Source: Zygnema cylindricum (Eukaryota; Streptophyta; Zygnematophyceae; Zygnematales; Zygnemataceae). Taken from it: a stretch of 64,000 nucleotides of DNA. The position numbers and the translations under genes were made by a program. Numbering within the stretch: position 1 is the first letter of the stretch; every line of letters begins with the position of its first letter. The DNA lies in the NCBI GenBank assembly GCA_037447655.1, contig JBBHKE010001552.1, positions 126,001 through 190,000 on the forward strand, given 5' to 3'. The notes under the pieces were generated by a model. The model was not told the origin of the DNA. It ran no database searches and saw only the letters and a list, made by a program, of their open reading frames with translations. This document shows, in pieces, positions 43,039-55,726 of this stretch.

Positions 43039-43103
43039 TCCGTCAAACAACTCTAGATGTTGGTCCGACCATCCCTTAAATGTTATGTACCTCTATTAGA
43101 GAA

Positions 43104-44279
43104 GTACACCGTGAATCGCTATTAGTGTTAATGCTTTTTTCGTCTCTAAAAACATTTTTCCTCCGTACACACATGTCCAAATGTAGATCTGACGGTTGCG
43201 ATTGAAAGGTAAAATCCTCAGCTTCCAATTGGCGGTCTCAAATTGAGAATCAGAAAGGTGTGTACGCAGAAAAGATGTTTTAAGTGACGAAAAAATTCTT
43301 TACACTAAGGGTACGTCCCCATGTGTTAAAGTATCTACTTTTTCTCTGTCTTTTTGCCCTAAAATTCAGGGAGCTTTGACAAAAACTTTAGCCGTACGAT
43401 AACATCATGTTTACCAAAGTATAGTGAACGTCAATTCATACTTTGGATGTACGGCGTGTTTGTCGTCATGTGAACGCATTTTGGCGTTTTCCCCTTTTCG
43501 ACTCCCGGGCAAGAGAATCCAGCCCAGAAAAAAACTTCATCCAAAATCACCTCGAGGGGGTGATTTTAGTTAAAGTACCGCCCAAACAGCGAATGAAAAA
43601 CGACCCACGCACGCGCCACACGAGAGCGAAATTTTTTGGAATGGGGAGAGTCCTCGCTATTTTTCTCCGTGGCCGTCACGCGCATGTACGGAAAAAAATT
43701 TGCAGGGTTCTCGGACCTCCTCTTTCATTCATGGGTCCTTTGGATATATTTTCGCCGTCGTCGTCTCTCCACTCTCCCTCTCACACTATCGCTTTTATCT
43801 CACACTTTTTAGAACGAGACACGACAGTATTGATATAAAATGAAAGATCTTTGAAAAATATTTGTTTTGACAATTTTTAGGTTTTTTTTTTAATAGCAAG
43901 TCGAATGAGAAAAGTACAAAAAACGAAATCGGGAAACCATGGCGTAAAGTTCTTGAATCAGTGACGTCGACGTTGTCACAAGTGAGCGTGACGTCATAAT
44001 GTCACCAAACCCGAAACATCTACAATTTCACAAAAATCTAGACGTCTACCACTGTCGCTGTTTTTGTTGGCGTCACTAATCGTCGGAAGTTTCGTAGTCG
44101 GCTTCAATCGTCACAAGTTGTACCTACGTCTACAACTGTCACATGTCAAAGTTCCGATTTCATTTTCGCACATTGGGACGCTCTTCAAAGTAGTACGGGG
44201 AATCTTCACTACAGTCCAAAATACTTTATCAAAGTACCGATTACATGCGGACGTACCCTAATAGCGATACACGGTGTAC
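43104..44279. mobile_element. MITE interrupted by a nested Harbinger-like insertion (composite, 1176 bp)
   Basis: The outer ends GTACACCGTGAATCGCTATT (43104) and TAGCGATACACGGTGTAC (to 44279) are the MITE terminal repeats. The MITE is split near its right end by the element at 43311-44258. Removing that element and one TAA restores a continuous right arm (CACTAATAGCGATACACGG). The MITE interior is inverted relative to the copy at 28266. Confidence 0.85.
43311..44258. mobile_element. 948-bp PIF/Harbinger-like non-autonomous element with TAA target duplication
   Basis: It begins GGGTACGTCCCCATGTGTTA and ends ...CATGCGGACGTACCC, an imperfect inverted repeat. TAA flanks both sides (43308-43310 and 44259-44261). 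A GGG-type terminus with a 3-bp TWA duplication is characteristic of PIF/Harbinger elements. No intact transposase is encoded. Confidence 0.8.
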
Positions 44280-44625
44280 CGCACCGTTTGTGGAAACTCG
44301 GCACTAATTTCCCGTACATTTTGTTTGTAGGAGAGTACAGTACTGTACGGATCGACGTCGATATCAGTTCCGTACAAGTCGCTCAAACTCCTGTCGCACG
44401 GGATTGACTTGCGTATGTAGCCCGACACGTGGCGCCATTTTACTTTTCAAAAAACAGCCAATCTTGTGTGTGCTCCTCGTCAGCGGACCATCATTTGGTT
44501 GCCACGTGGCTGCTTCAGTTCTTTTCCTTAACCCTAATTTCGTCATTTCTTCAATTGTGCTTTTTACATCTTTATCTGTTAATAAATTCTTCCTGTTTCC
44601 TCTTCAAACTCTTTCTCTGGCAGCC

Positions 44626-47600
44626 ATGGCTTCCTGCCACGTGTCTCTTTCGTCGTGTGTTGTGTTGCAAAAACGAGCGGAGACCTCTCTGGTAGCCATA
44701 ACTTCCCGTGTTCCTTCAAGATGGCGCTGTTGTAGTTCTATGGACGACAAGGAGGTATGGCTTTCTTCCTTTCTCTCTGTCCAATCCGTCAGCTACACGT
44801 GGTTGCATGTCTTACGGACATTGCTGGTAGAAAAAGACGAAGGAAGAAGGAAAGGAAGGGGAAATAGGCATCATTGAGCCCTTTGAGGCTAGGAGAGAGT
44901 TTGAAGTTGGAAAAAGGAAGAGGCGGGTAGTAGTCTAAGGAAAAAAAAAATCAACGGAGAAAAGCCATAGTAAACATTACAGAAAATCTCAGCTTTAATA
45001 TTGAAGAGTTAGGAATATTGGACTCTCTAAGTTATTTTGGCGATGAAATGTTTTAGTAGTATTTGATTGCATCAGCGGGTGAGCAGAGTGTTATTATCAA
45101 ACTTGTATTCTAGCCTGTTACCAGAAAAAGGACATTGTTTGCTTATCATATGTAAGTTGTTATTCTATGTTGAGTGATGACGAAATTGAAGTGTTTCCTA
45201 AGAAAATGGCCGATCTGTCGTACAAATCTCATCATACAATATGGGGGATGTAGTTTATGTCAACTATGTTTGTCACATTAGCTGTATGACTCACTATTTG
45301 GACAGTCTAATAGAGTGGATGGAGAAATACAACTTGTATTGCAATTAGCGTTAATGTTTCTTTTGCCATTTGAATAAACTTTCCTCCATGCACACGTGTC
45401 TGATTTTCATTTGGAGGTCACCAATTGGAAGAGGAGCATCTTACCTTTCCATGGGAACGAAGTATGAACAGGGAAAAGGACCGAGCAAAAAATTAACCCT
45501 AGTTGTGATACACGCTGTAGTTTGGTCTTCGCTAAGTCACACATGCACAAGGAGGGCATACGTAGTGGACATATATCATTGTCCAGGATTTGTGAAGATA
45601 GTGGTCTATGCTAATTTATGTATGGACGGCAAAAAATTGATAGTTGTAACTCTCGTGGTCAAGACTAATTACGGGGAGAAGTACGTATGTGATTCTGGAG
45701 GGTACACCGTTAATCCCTTTTTGCGTTTAATAAATAATTAGCATGAGGACTGTTTTAATTTTAGCATTGTTTTTCCGGTCTGAATGGCATGGTCGATTGT
45801 GAACCGCCGAAAAAATTAGCGTTAAGAAAAAATAATTAGAACTATTGATGTTATTTTGTGTTCAGAGGACAAAAAAAGCGGGGACCAAATTGGCATCATT
45901 AACGGTGATAGCGAATTAGCGATTCACAGTGTAGCATGCGTCCATATAGTTATTCGGTCTGTTTATGATATTGTCGATGAAATGTTTGGCGGATTCTCAT
46001 TTCCAATTTTTATGTATAATTAATCTCATGTTGTATTGTTGTTGTGGAGCTTGTCATAGAAGTTTTGTAGATTTATCTATTATTCTATTGTATCACGAGG
46101 TATTGTGAGGGTATTTTGAATGCTACACATGAGAAGAATTCATGAATTTTTTTTAGCATCACGAGGAACTGTCAAAAGCTTTGTATGTGTTGTTACATAT
46201 AACATGAAAGGACTCTCTTTGTCTACTGATAAATATGTGGGGCAGTTTTTTGTTTTTTAATGTGTTCGCTGTATGGGCTGGTAGTGACATGACTAATTCC
46301 ACATGCAGCAAACTTGCCAGCCATTTCTAATATACCCCAAATCATTTTTAGATTTAGTGTAAAATTCAATATTACTCTTTAGCAAACACTTATTGAGCTA
46401 TGTGGACATCGGTGAACATAGGTGCTCTCACCATTTCAGAATAGGCATCCATAGTACCCATGTTTAATTGCCAAATCACAACGTAAAGCTCTATCATTGG
46501 CTTCCTTCCACATCTGTAGTAAGCCTCCTTATTGAGATGTTTCTTAAAAGATGAATAAAAATGTTGGCTATTGTTGTTATTATTTACCCAAATAACATCA
46601 GTCTAAACTTGGCCTGCCTGACACAAGTTAGGAAAGAAGAAAACGAACCTAAACATATACCGTATAGGAGCAGGAGAGATATTTGAAATTCCTACAACTT
46701 TTGAGGTTGTAATTGAAATGAAAATGAATCCTGGATTGAAATTGGGATTGCAATTCGGGTTAATTTTTTTGGGGGCCAGGCAAATCGCCCAGGAGGAAAC
46801 CCTTCCCCCTCCTCCTCTGTGAGATACCGTAGTGAATTAGAGCGTCTCTATCAGTGGGATTCAACAATTCCTTCGGAAGCCATTGAGAAACCGAGAGCCG
46901 TCGCGACTATGTTGGCGAGGTCCATTGGGGAGAAGCCTCCTTGTTCAAAGTGTCGGTGTGTGGGATTGGTTGAGTGTGCGACATGTGACGCCTCTGGTCT
47001 TTATGTGGAACCCATTTTAGAGAGTCAAGGAGTCGTCGTAAAAGTTCGTTGTCTCGGTAAGTTTCTTTTGCCCATTTTTCTTTTTTGTGGTCCTTATGTG
47101 ATTTTTCTTGTGTTGGTTTTATGCTGGTTTTTGCACGGAACCCATTTTAATGAGGGGGGGAGTGGTTGTGAAAGTTTGTAATCTTGTGATGCAATAAACC
47201 GCGTCTATGAGGTTTTTATTTGGTTTTTATGTGCTTCTTATGTTTTTTATATTAAACCCATTTATAAAAAGTTAGGGAGTAGTTCTGAAGTTCCTCTGTC
47301 TCAATAGTATTCTTCTTTTCCCAATGTAACAAAGCCTGTCTTTTCCTTTACACTCATGCGTGTCTTCTCACACTGACAATCTCTCCTCTCACTCTGCCTC
47401 TCCCTCTCCCTCTCCCTCTCCCTCTCTCCCCCTCTCCCTCTCCTTCTCCCTCTCTCCAGCTCTCCTGCCTTATCTTCTTTAAGGAAATCTTCATTGCTAA
47501 CTACCACCCTTTTTTTTTTTTTTTTTTGGGTCAATCATTGTAAAATTGCTTAGCCATTGAATGACATCTGACCTATTGTCCAGCCTCAGTCTCTCTCTCT

Positions 47601-49413
47601 CCCTCTCTCTCTCCTCTCTCCTCTCTATCTCTCCCCTCTCCCCTCTCCCCTCTCCCCTCTCCCCTCTCCCCTCTCCCCTCTCCCCCTCTCCCCTCTCCCC
47701 TCTCCCCTCTCCCCTCTCCCCTCTCCCCTCTCCCCTCTCCCCTCTCCCCTCTCCCCTCTCCCCTCTCCCCTCTCCCCTCTCCCCTCTCCCCTCTCCCCTC
47801 TCCCCTCTCCCCTCTCTCCCCTCTCCCCTCTCCCCTCTCCCCTCTCCCCTCTCCCCTCTCCCCTCTCCCCTCTCCCCCTCTCCCCTCTCCCCTCTCCCCT
47901 CTCCCCTCTCCCCTCTCCCCTCTCCCCTCTCCCCTCTCCCCTCTCCCCTCTCCCCTCTCCCCTCTCCCCTCTCCCCTCTCCCCTCTCCCCTCTCCCCTCT
48001 CCCCTCTCCCCTCTCCCCTCTCCCCTCTCCCCTCTCCCCTCTCCCCTCTCCCCTCCCCTCTCCCCTCTCCCCTCTCCCCTCCCCTCTCCCCTCTCCCCTC
48101 TCCCCTCTCCCCTCTCCCCTCTCCCCTCTCCCCTCTCCCCTCTCCCCTCTCCCCTCTCCCCTCTCCCCTCTCCCCTCTCCCCTCTCCCCTCTCCCCTCTC
48201 CCCTCTCTCCTCTCCCCTCCCCTCTCCCCTGTCTCCTCTCTCCCCTCTCTCCCCTCTCCCCTCTCCCCCCTCTCCCCTCTCCCCTCTCCTCTCTCCTCTC
48301 TCCCCTCTCTCCTCTCCTCTCCTCTCCTCTCTCCTCTCCTCTCTCCCTCTCCCCCTCCCCCTCTCCCCCTCTCCTCTCTCCCCTCTCCTCTCTCCTCTCC
48401 TCTCTCCTCTCTCCTCTCTCCTCTCCCCTCTCCCCTCTCCCCTCTCCCCTCTCCCCTCTCCCCCTCTCCCCCTCTCCCCCTCTCCCCCTCTCCCCCTCTC
48501 CCCCTCTCCCCCTCTCCCCCTCTCCCCCTCTCCTCTCTCCTCTCTCCTCTCTCCTCTCTCCTCTCTCCTCTCTCCCTCTCTCTCTCTCCCCTCTCCCCTA
48601 TCTCCTCTCTCCTCTCTCACCTCTCCTCTCTCTCCCTCTCTCTCTCTGTTGTTTGTTTTTGTGATTAAAGCTTCAGTCGAATAGTATAAGTATAGCCTCA
48701 TTAACTGCTGTATTTGTTTTGGTTTAAGATTTATATCGTATACATGATTTTGTCTTCTACTTGGGAGTTTTACTGGCATGCCATTTCATTTATTTGAAGT
48801 ACTAAACGTATTATATGTATCCTTTTTATACTATGAGACGCTGGATTTATTCTCCCACTCTTAAGTTCTCTTTCTCTTTTGTAGATTTTTATTTTCCATC
48901 GGATTGAGTGTTGAACCTCGGTTTACACTTATTAGAAAACCTACTACTGAAAAAATATTAGTGTTAAAGTTGTTTTTTTCTCATGCCATAGAATTATAAA
49001 ATTTTATCGCAATATCACAATTGAACGGTTTTACTTTTATCTTTCACCCTCCTGAAAATCCGATGATGGATTAACGGCTATGTTTAAATTTCTATTTACC
49101 AGAAAGTTGTTTAACACTTACATCGATTTAACGGGTATTTGTTCGCATCAAATGCCTCTAATGGGATTGTAGAAAAAGAATGGAGCCAGAAATAGGCCGA
49201 AGATTAAGCAGAAATATCTCCTTTTTTCCTTTTTTTTATTTTTCTATTTTTTGTAATTCAAGGTCATGTCAATATAAACCGAATCATGTTAAATGTTTTG
49301 TATGTACATATGAATGTGACGCTAGTTTTTTTTTCTTTTTTTAAATATCTTCAGGATGCGGAGGGTCTGGAAACCTTATGTGTCCCAAGTGTGGAGGTCG
49401 AGGTCACTTGTAG
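44626..49413 (+). CDS. DnaJ-type cysteine-rich zinc-finger protein, probably chloroplast
   Basis: This is a small protein of the plant group that keeps the DnaJ zinc-finger but not the J domain (relatives of BSD2/LQY1 type). Such proteins act as plastid chaperones or thiol enzymes. Exons: 44626-44754, 46780-47056, 49355-49413. Phases agree and give 154 residues. Residues 1 to about 45 ([20 protein letters not shown]...) look like a transit peptide. The C-terminal half has four Cys pairs: [19 protein letters not shown], a spacer, then [19 protein letters not shown], ending in HL. The first pairs depart from strict CxxCxGxG. Intron 1 holds MITE copies and intron 2 the ~1-kb CCCCTCT tract. The gene is divergent from the RimP-like gene. 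The closest named orthologue is not certain. Confidence 0.85.
45310..45480. mobile_element. Degenerate MITE copy in intron 1 of the DnaJ-type gene
   Basis: It begins TTGCAATTAGCGTTAATGTT, then shares CTTTCCTCCATGCACACGTG, GATTTTCATTTGGAGG and CCAATTGGAAG with the family interior. The right arm is missing. Confidence 0.55.
45702..45933. mobile_element. Second MITE-like element, ~232 bp, in the same intron
   Basis: It is bounded by GTACACCGTTAAT on the left and ATTAGCGATTCACAGTGTA on the right, and its length is close to the 224-bp complete copy. The interior differs, so it may be a subfamily. Confidence 0.55.
47588..48650. repeat. ~1.05-kb CCCCTCT heptamer tract (homopyrimidine)
   Basis: The core, about 47632-48212, is nearly perfect (CCCCTCT)n with occasional 6- or 8-nt slips. 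The edges degrade to CTCTC, CCCCTCTC and CTCTCCTCTC units. On the minus strand it is (AGAGGGG)n: runs of four G with 3-nt spacers, a classic G-quadruplex pattern. It lies wholly within intron 2 of the DnaJ-type gene. Confidence 0.95.
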
Positions 49414-49590
49414 ACAAAACTGGAGACGAAGAGAGCGCCATTTTTCTTGAGAGTTTTTGGACAGAATCAGAAAATTACGGAAAGTTACTGAAGATTACGG
49501 AAAATTCTGCCCATGGAAGCAGCCACATCCATATCCATTCTAAGTCTTTTTGTTCAATACTTTTCTCCTTCGACGAGTGAGGACTGGTGG

Positions 49591-51643
49591 AGAAACCTCA
49601 TCACAACCACAGTATCCATATGTTATGTAAAGTAAAAAGGGGGTATTGGAAAGTATATGGGGGTAAAGGAAAGTAAAATCTGATTTATGTTTGAAAAACG
49701 AGGCTCCTTTTTAGCATTGATAGATATAGACATAAAATTTATGGATATAAAATTTATGGGAGCTCGATAGTAGTATAACTGAGTATAAATTGGTAGTTGA
49801 TAAGGAGACATCTGGTGAGGTGGAAAATGTAATTTTTTTCGAGGGCGATTGTTCTCGAAGTTTGAGAAATTACTATATTGGGATGATGACCCGAATTATA
49901 GATAGGGGCTTTTTTAAATGTAAGTGCATATTTTGCCAGTCTGATGGTCTTCATAAATCAGTTTATGGCTTACTTTTGGCGTGTACCAGACACGTTCTCA
50001 TACTTTTTTTTTTAATGTCTTGTGGTACAGTAAGAGCCACCCCTAAGTACTTAAAATAATTAGGTCCAGTCGAGTTGAACTTTTTCTATATTGTTTCGTG
50101 ACTTCGTTCAGAAGTTTGAAAATAACAAGTCAGCCGTACGACGACAGGTAATCTCCGCCAACTAAAAGCGTCATAATCGTACTTTCCCTAAAAAATTGAT
50201 GCAACTGGCTTCAAGTTGAACAGGGTGGCTGCTAGGGTGTCTCGGAAGAATCCTTGATATGAAACTACATTAAAATTGACTAATTCAAGCAAAACAACTG
50301 GTCATAAATCTCGAAGAAGAAGATAAGTTTTGATTAACTGAAGGAATCTTACTACTCGTTTTTTCCGGTGGAACATCAAAGTCTTTTGTGTAAAATGTTT
50401 GTAACCTGCATCAACCTTTTGAATAGAAATTAGAGTGTCAAAATTCGCAAACTTTTCACCAACGATTCTCAAACCCAAAAAACATGTCTTCACAATGCTG
50501 GACTTCCCTGAATGGGACAGAAACCGACACCAATTGTGTGGCATAATTATCAGTTTTGACCCCAATAGAAAGGAAATTTGCAAGTCCATTATCTATTCTC
50601 TGATTGCTTAGCAACGATTCTAGTTCAAACTCTTTCCATAGTTTTTCCAGGGGGCAGCGGCAATTCTTGTAATGATGAGTAGGCTCTTTATTTTGCTGAT
50701 GCAAACATGCATTCTAACGTTACCTAGACATTGAATCTTAAGTTTTTTTGTGCAAGCATGCAGCCCAAAGCTACCTATAAGCATGCTACAGTATTTGCAA
50801 AAGGTATAACCTAAACATCTTGGCCTCACAATCAAGAAAACCTTACAATGTTCTCCCAATCCTCTCTCTAATGCCATCTAAACACTTTATTATAGACGAA
50901 TAAGATCCTTATTCCTTAGTCACGGTTGACTATGTTTGTTGAAAAGTTTCGTTAGAGACTAACATAATCTTTATTCTTTAATCACCGTTGACTGTGGTTG
51001 ACTTCGTTTGTTCCTCCAGTCCCTTCAATTCGTTGCTTTGACACAGAGATTACTCGCCGAACCAGAAGACTTCTCTACTCCTTCTACCACCTTCTCTCTA
51101 CCAAATCCAATGTCTTCTCTCACAGTCTGTTCCTCCACTTTCTTTCTACTGAAAATTCCCCATCTCACGGCAGATTTTATCTTGAGCCAGTCCTGTCCTT
51201 CACCTATCCCTCCCTCTCCTCCTCCTTGAGACAGCCCTGCCTCCTTCACATTCTCCCTCTCCTTCACTCCCCCTCCTCCCACGATCTGACTTTGCTCCAC
51301 CGCCTGTGAAGTCGGAGGGACGGCTTTTACGGGAGACAGGGCTCCAAGAGTAAGAGGAGAGAAGGGAGAAAAGGGACCTGGAGAAAATGGGGTAGAAAGT
51401 GCGTTCCAGACGTCCCAATTTACGGTTTGGGGTGAAGTGAGAAGGGGACTGAAAAGGGGTTTAGGAGTTTCTGCGGGACGGGAGAAGAGAGAATTGAGTT
51501 CCTCTGCCAAATCCGGTTGAGTCAGCATCGCTGAAGTGCTTTTTCGAAAACAACCTTCTTTTACCACCATAGCAGTCATTTCTGAAACACAAAACAAAAC
51601 ATAAAATTTTGCTAAATTGTACAATTTGGAGGGCTTGGAACGC
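49591..51643. repeat. Tandem duplication, unit A (2053 bp)
   Basis: It starts AGAAACCTCATCACAACCAC about 180 bp after the DnaJ-type stop codon and ends GGAGGGCTTGGAACGC. It aligns end to end with unit B, with scattered substitutions and small indels. It contains a second copy of the CBP60 terminal exon. Confidence 0.95.
51025..51581 (-). CDS. Duplicated terminal exon of the CBP60-like gene (copy A)
   Basis: This is a copy of the exon at 53056-53612, with the same GTTTCAG acceptor, the same entry phase and an open frame to the matching stop. The two copies differ at only about eight of 185 residues (for example GALSPVK versus GALCPAK). It lies downstream of the proximal copy on the transcribed strand, so it could be an alternative last exon or untranslated sequence. 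It has no start codon of its own that looks native. Confidence 0.7.
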
Positions 51644-53674
51644 AGAAACCTCATCACAACCACAGTATCCATATGTTATGTAAAGAAAAAGGGGGTATTG
51701 GTAAGTATACGGGGGTAAAGGAAAGTAAAAGCTGATTTATGTTTGAAAAATAAGGCTCCTTTTTAGCGTTGATAGATATAGATATAAAATTTATGGGAGC
51801 TCGATAGTAGTATAACTGAGTATAACTTGGTAATTGATAAGGAGACATCTGATGTGGTGGAAAATGTATTTTTTTTCGAGTGCGATTGTTCTCGAAGTTT
51901 GAGAAATTACTACATTGGTATGATGACCCGAATTTTAGTTAGGGGCTTTTTTAAATGTTAGTAAATGCATATTTTGCCAGTCTGATGGTCGTCAGCCTTG
52001 CTTTTGGCGTGTACCAGACATGTTCTCGTACGTTTTTTTTTAATGACTTGTGGTACAGTAAGGGCCACCTTTATGTACTTTAAATAATTAGGGTCCAGTC
52101 GAGCTGAACTTTTTTTATATTGTTTTGTGACCCCGTTCAAAAGTTTGAAAATAACAAGTCAGCCGTACGACGACATGTAATCTCTGCCAACTAAAATCGT
52201 CATAATCGTTCTTTCCCTAAAAAAAATGACGCAACTGGCCTCGAGTTGAACAGGGTGGCTGCTAGGGGTTTCGGAAGAATCCTTGATGCGAAACTACATT
52301 GAAATTGACTACTTAATGCAAACTGGTCACAAATCTCGAAGAAGATAAGTTTTGATTAATTGAAGGAATCTTACTACTCGTTTTTTTTGGTGGAACGTCA
52401 AAGTCTATTGTGTAAAATGTTTGAAACCTGCATCAACCTTTTGAATAGATATTAGAGTGTCAAAATTCACAAACTTTTCTCTAACGTTTCTCAAACCCAA
52501 AAAAAGTGACTTCACAATGCTGGACTTCCCTGTATGGGACAGAAACCGACACCAATTGTGTGGCGTAATCATCAGGTTTGACCCCAATAGAAAGGAAATT
52601 TGCAAGTCCATTATCTATTCTCTGATTCTTAGCAACGATTCTAGTTCAAACTCTTTCCATAGTTTTTCCAGGGGGCAGCGGCAATTCTTGTAACGATGAC
52701 TTGGCTCTTTATTTTGCTGATGCAAACATGCATTCTAACGTTACCTAGACATTGATAACTTTGAAATCTTAAAGTTGTTTTTATGCAAGCATGCAGCCCA
52801 AAGCTACCTATAAGCATACTAGAGTATTTGCAAAAGGTATAACCTAAACATCTTGGCCTCACAATCAAGAAAACCTTACAATGTTCTCCCAATCCTCTCT
52901 CTAATGCCATCTAAACGCTTCATTATAGACGAACAAGATCCTTATTCTTAGTCATGGTGACTATGTTTGTTGAAAACTTTCGTTATAGACTAACATAATC
53001 TTTATTCTTTAATCACCGTTGACTGTGGTTGACTTTGTTTGTTCCTCCAGTCCCTTCAATTCATTGCTTTGACACAGAGAGTACTTGCCGAACCAGAAGG
53101 CTTCTCTACTCCTTCTACCACTTTCTCTCTACCAAATCCAATGTCTTCTCTCGCAGTCTGTTCCTCCACTTTCTTCCTACTGAAAATTCCCCATCTCACA
53201 GCAGATTTTATCTTGAGCCAGTCTTGTCCTTCACCTATCCCTCCCTCTCCCCCTCCTTGAGACAGCCCTGCCTCCCTCACATTCTCCCTCTCCTTCGCCC
53301 CCCCTCCTCCCACGATCTGACTTTGCTCCACCGCCTGTGAAGTCGGAGGGACGGCTTTTGCGGGACACAGGGCTCCAAGAGTAAGAGGAGAGAAGGGAGA
53401 AAAGGGACCTGGAGAAAATGGGGTAGAAAGTGCGTTCCAGACGTCCCAATTTACGGTTTGGGGTGAAGTGAGAAGGGGACTGAAAAGGGGTTTAGGAGTT
53501 TCTGCGGGACGGGAGAAGAGAGAATTGAGTTCCTCTGCCAAATCCGGTTGAGTCAGCATCGCTGAAGTGCTTTTTCGAAAACAACCTTCTTTTACCACCA
53601 TAGCAGTCATTTCTGAAACACAAAACAAAACATAAAATTTTGCTAAATTGTACAATTTGGAGGGCTTGGAACGC
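51644..53674. repeat. Tandem duplication, unit B (2031 bp)
   Basis: It begins at the junction ...GGAACGC|AGAAACCTC and ends ...GGAACGC followed by ACAAAATTATC, the unique right flank. It carries the proximal copy of the CBP60 terminal exon and about 1.4 kb of 3' flank. Confidence 0.95.
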
Positions 53675-55688
53675 ACAAAATTATCAAAAAATCTTCTTTC
53701 CTGAAAACAAATAAAGAATCGCGAAATATCAAGAAATTAAATAGTATGGTTTTAAGGTCTTGAAACGTACAACATCGTTGATATATTAAGTAGAGATTTT
53801 GATGTGAACTTTGAATGATTGGAATATGAGTGACGATTTTACGTTAATTGCGATCGGGGTTGATTTATTTTTTTTGTTTCACTTTTAAATTCATTTGCAA
53901 AATGTAATTAAAAAGTTGTCTTGTCCAGGACTACTGACAGGGAGTGTTAGTTCGTTAAGTTCCTGCTATTGACACCCGTTTTTTTTTTTTTTAACAGCAT
54001 ACCCATTTTTTCGGTTCTTCATTTGTTTGATCGCTGCTCTTGAAGCAGTTTTTTTTTTTCTTTTTTTCTTCCCTGAAGTCTAAACTTCGTACATAAATCA
54101 GTTTATCTACCCCACTCATCAGCTGCAAAGTATATCCAGTGAAACTTTATTAAGGTAAATATTTGAATTCGATACTTGAAACTTTTTGGGATTGTAGCTT
54201 GAATTCAATATAGTTGAAATGCATTGAAATTATAGCTTTAAATCAATATGCTTGAACCTTATTGAGATTGTTGAATTCAGAAAAGTTGAAACTTATTGAA
54301 ATTTTAACTTCAATTCAATACAGTTGAAGCTTATTGAGATTATGGCTTGAATTCAATAGAAAGCTAATTTCACGGCATTAAAATTATAGCTTGCCTTCAA
54401 TATAGTTGAAACTTATTGACACTATACAATTCAGTTCAATACAGTTCAATCTTTTAAGATTATAACTTCAATTAAATAAACTTTAAACTTATTGAGATTA
54501 CAATCGTCTCACCCGTATCAGACTCGCCCAAGCATTCTCCGGACTTTCCATCTCCCTTCTTCAAAAATGGCTTATTGGAGACATCCCCTCCATCTCCCTC
54601 TCCTCCTAAAAGGGAAGCCACAGAGACTTCCCTTCCCTCTACCTCTCTTCCTCCTCCTAAAAAGGATTCCACGGAGACTTCCCCTCCATCCCCCTCTCCT
54701 CCTCCTCCTCCTCCTCCTAAAAAGGAAGCCACGGAAATTTCCACTCCATTTCCCCCTCCTCCTCCTCCTCCCCCCCCTCCTAAAAAGGGAGCCACGGCTT
54801 GTTGGGGAAAATCTGGAAACTGAGAGTTTTGAAACAGAACTTCCCTTGTCTTATCCCTTGATTCTTCACAGCCTTCTATTCTCTGATCATGTCTGCAAAA
54901 TAATACAAAATGGCAAATAATGGAATCCATAGTATATAAATAATAATATGTAAATGTATAATCGCCGTTTTAAGGGTTTTATCTACAACCAATGGAGAAT
55001 TAAATGTTCCATGAATTATTGAACATTCAAAGAAAACAAAAAAAAAAAGAAAGAGACGAGGAAAGTGTTACATTGGAACATAGATTAAAATCGTTTCATT
55101 GAAATCTGAAAGGATTTCCAAAAAGAAGTGAATTCAAAAAAATAAAAAAACATTCCAAACAAAAGAACGAAAAAAAGTGAATTTTGGATTAAGATACCAG
55201 ACATTTCACTATCTTCAGAAAGTGAAATACATTATAGAAATATTACAAATTCAGACGAAAAGATTCTGAAAACAGAACATTAAATTGCTTTTACTTTAAG
55301 TGAACGGAAACGATATCTTTACAAAATTATAGTTTCTACCGTAAGTTTGTCGCTCCCTTTTTCGACTCCACAAACTCCGTGACTTGCATTCCGTGGCTTC
55401 CGGTGAAAAAGGCGTGTGACGTGACACGTTGTCTACAAGCTTGTAAAGGAGGGAGAGGGGCAGCTGACGTCACTTTCCGTCCTGCAAATTTTTTTTTTTT
55501 CTTTTGAGAACATAACGACGACGAAACTCATCCCTCAGCTTCAAAATTAGAAGATTTACTTAGAAAACTTCACTTCCGTTTTAGGGACCAAACAAAAACA
55601 CAGTCCAATTCAACGCAAATACCGAGTGCTCTTTCTATACCTTGATTATACACAAATACATATGTATACTATAACTATATGTATCTAT

Positions 55689-55726
<38 letters not shown>

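Noticed and set aside
43443-43838. 131-codon open frame inside the Harbinger-like element
   Set aside because: The matching region of the copy at 28630-29574 does not keep the same frame, so it is not a transposase remnant that can be supported.
47561-48779. Long Ser/Leu/Pro-rich (+) and Gly/Glu/Arg-rich (-) open frames
   Set aside because: They are the translation of the CCCCTCT heptamer tract inside an intron, with no conserved sequence.
50620-52910. 85- and 89-codon minus-strand open frames preserved in both duplication units
   Set aside because: Their similarity follows from the recent 2-kb duplication. No splice sites join them to CBP60 and no family was recognised.
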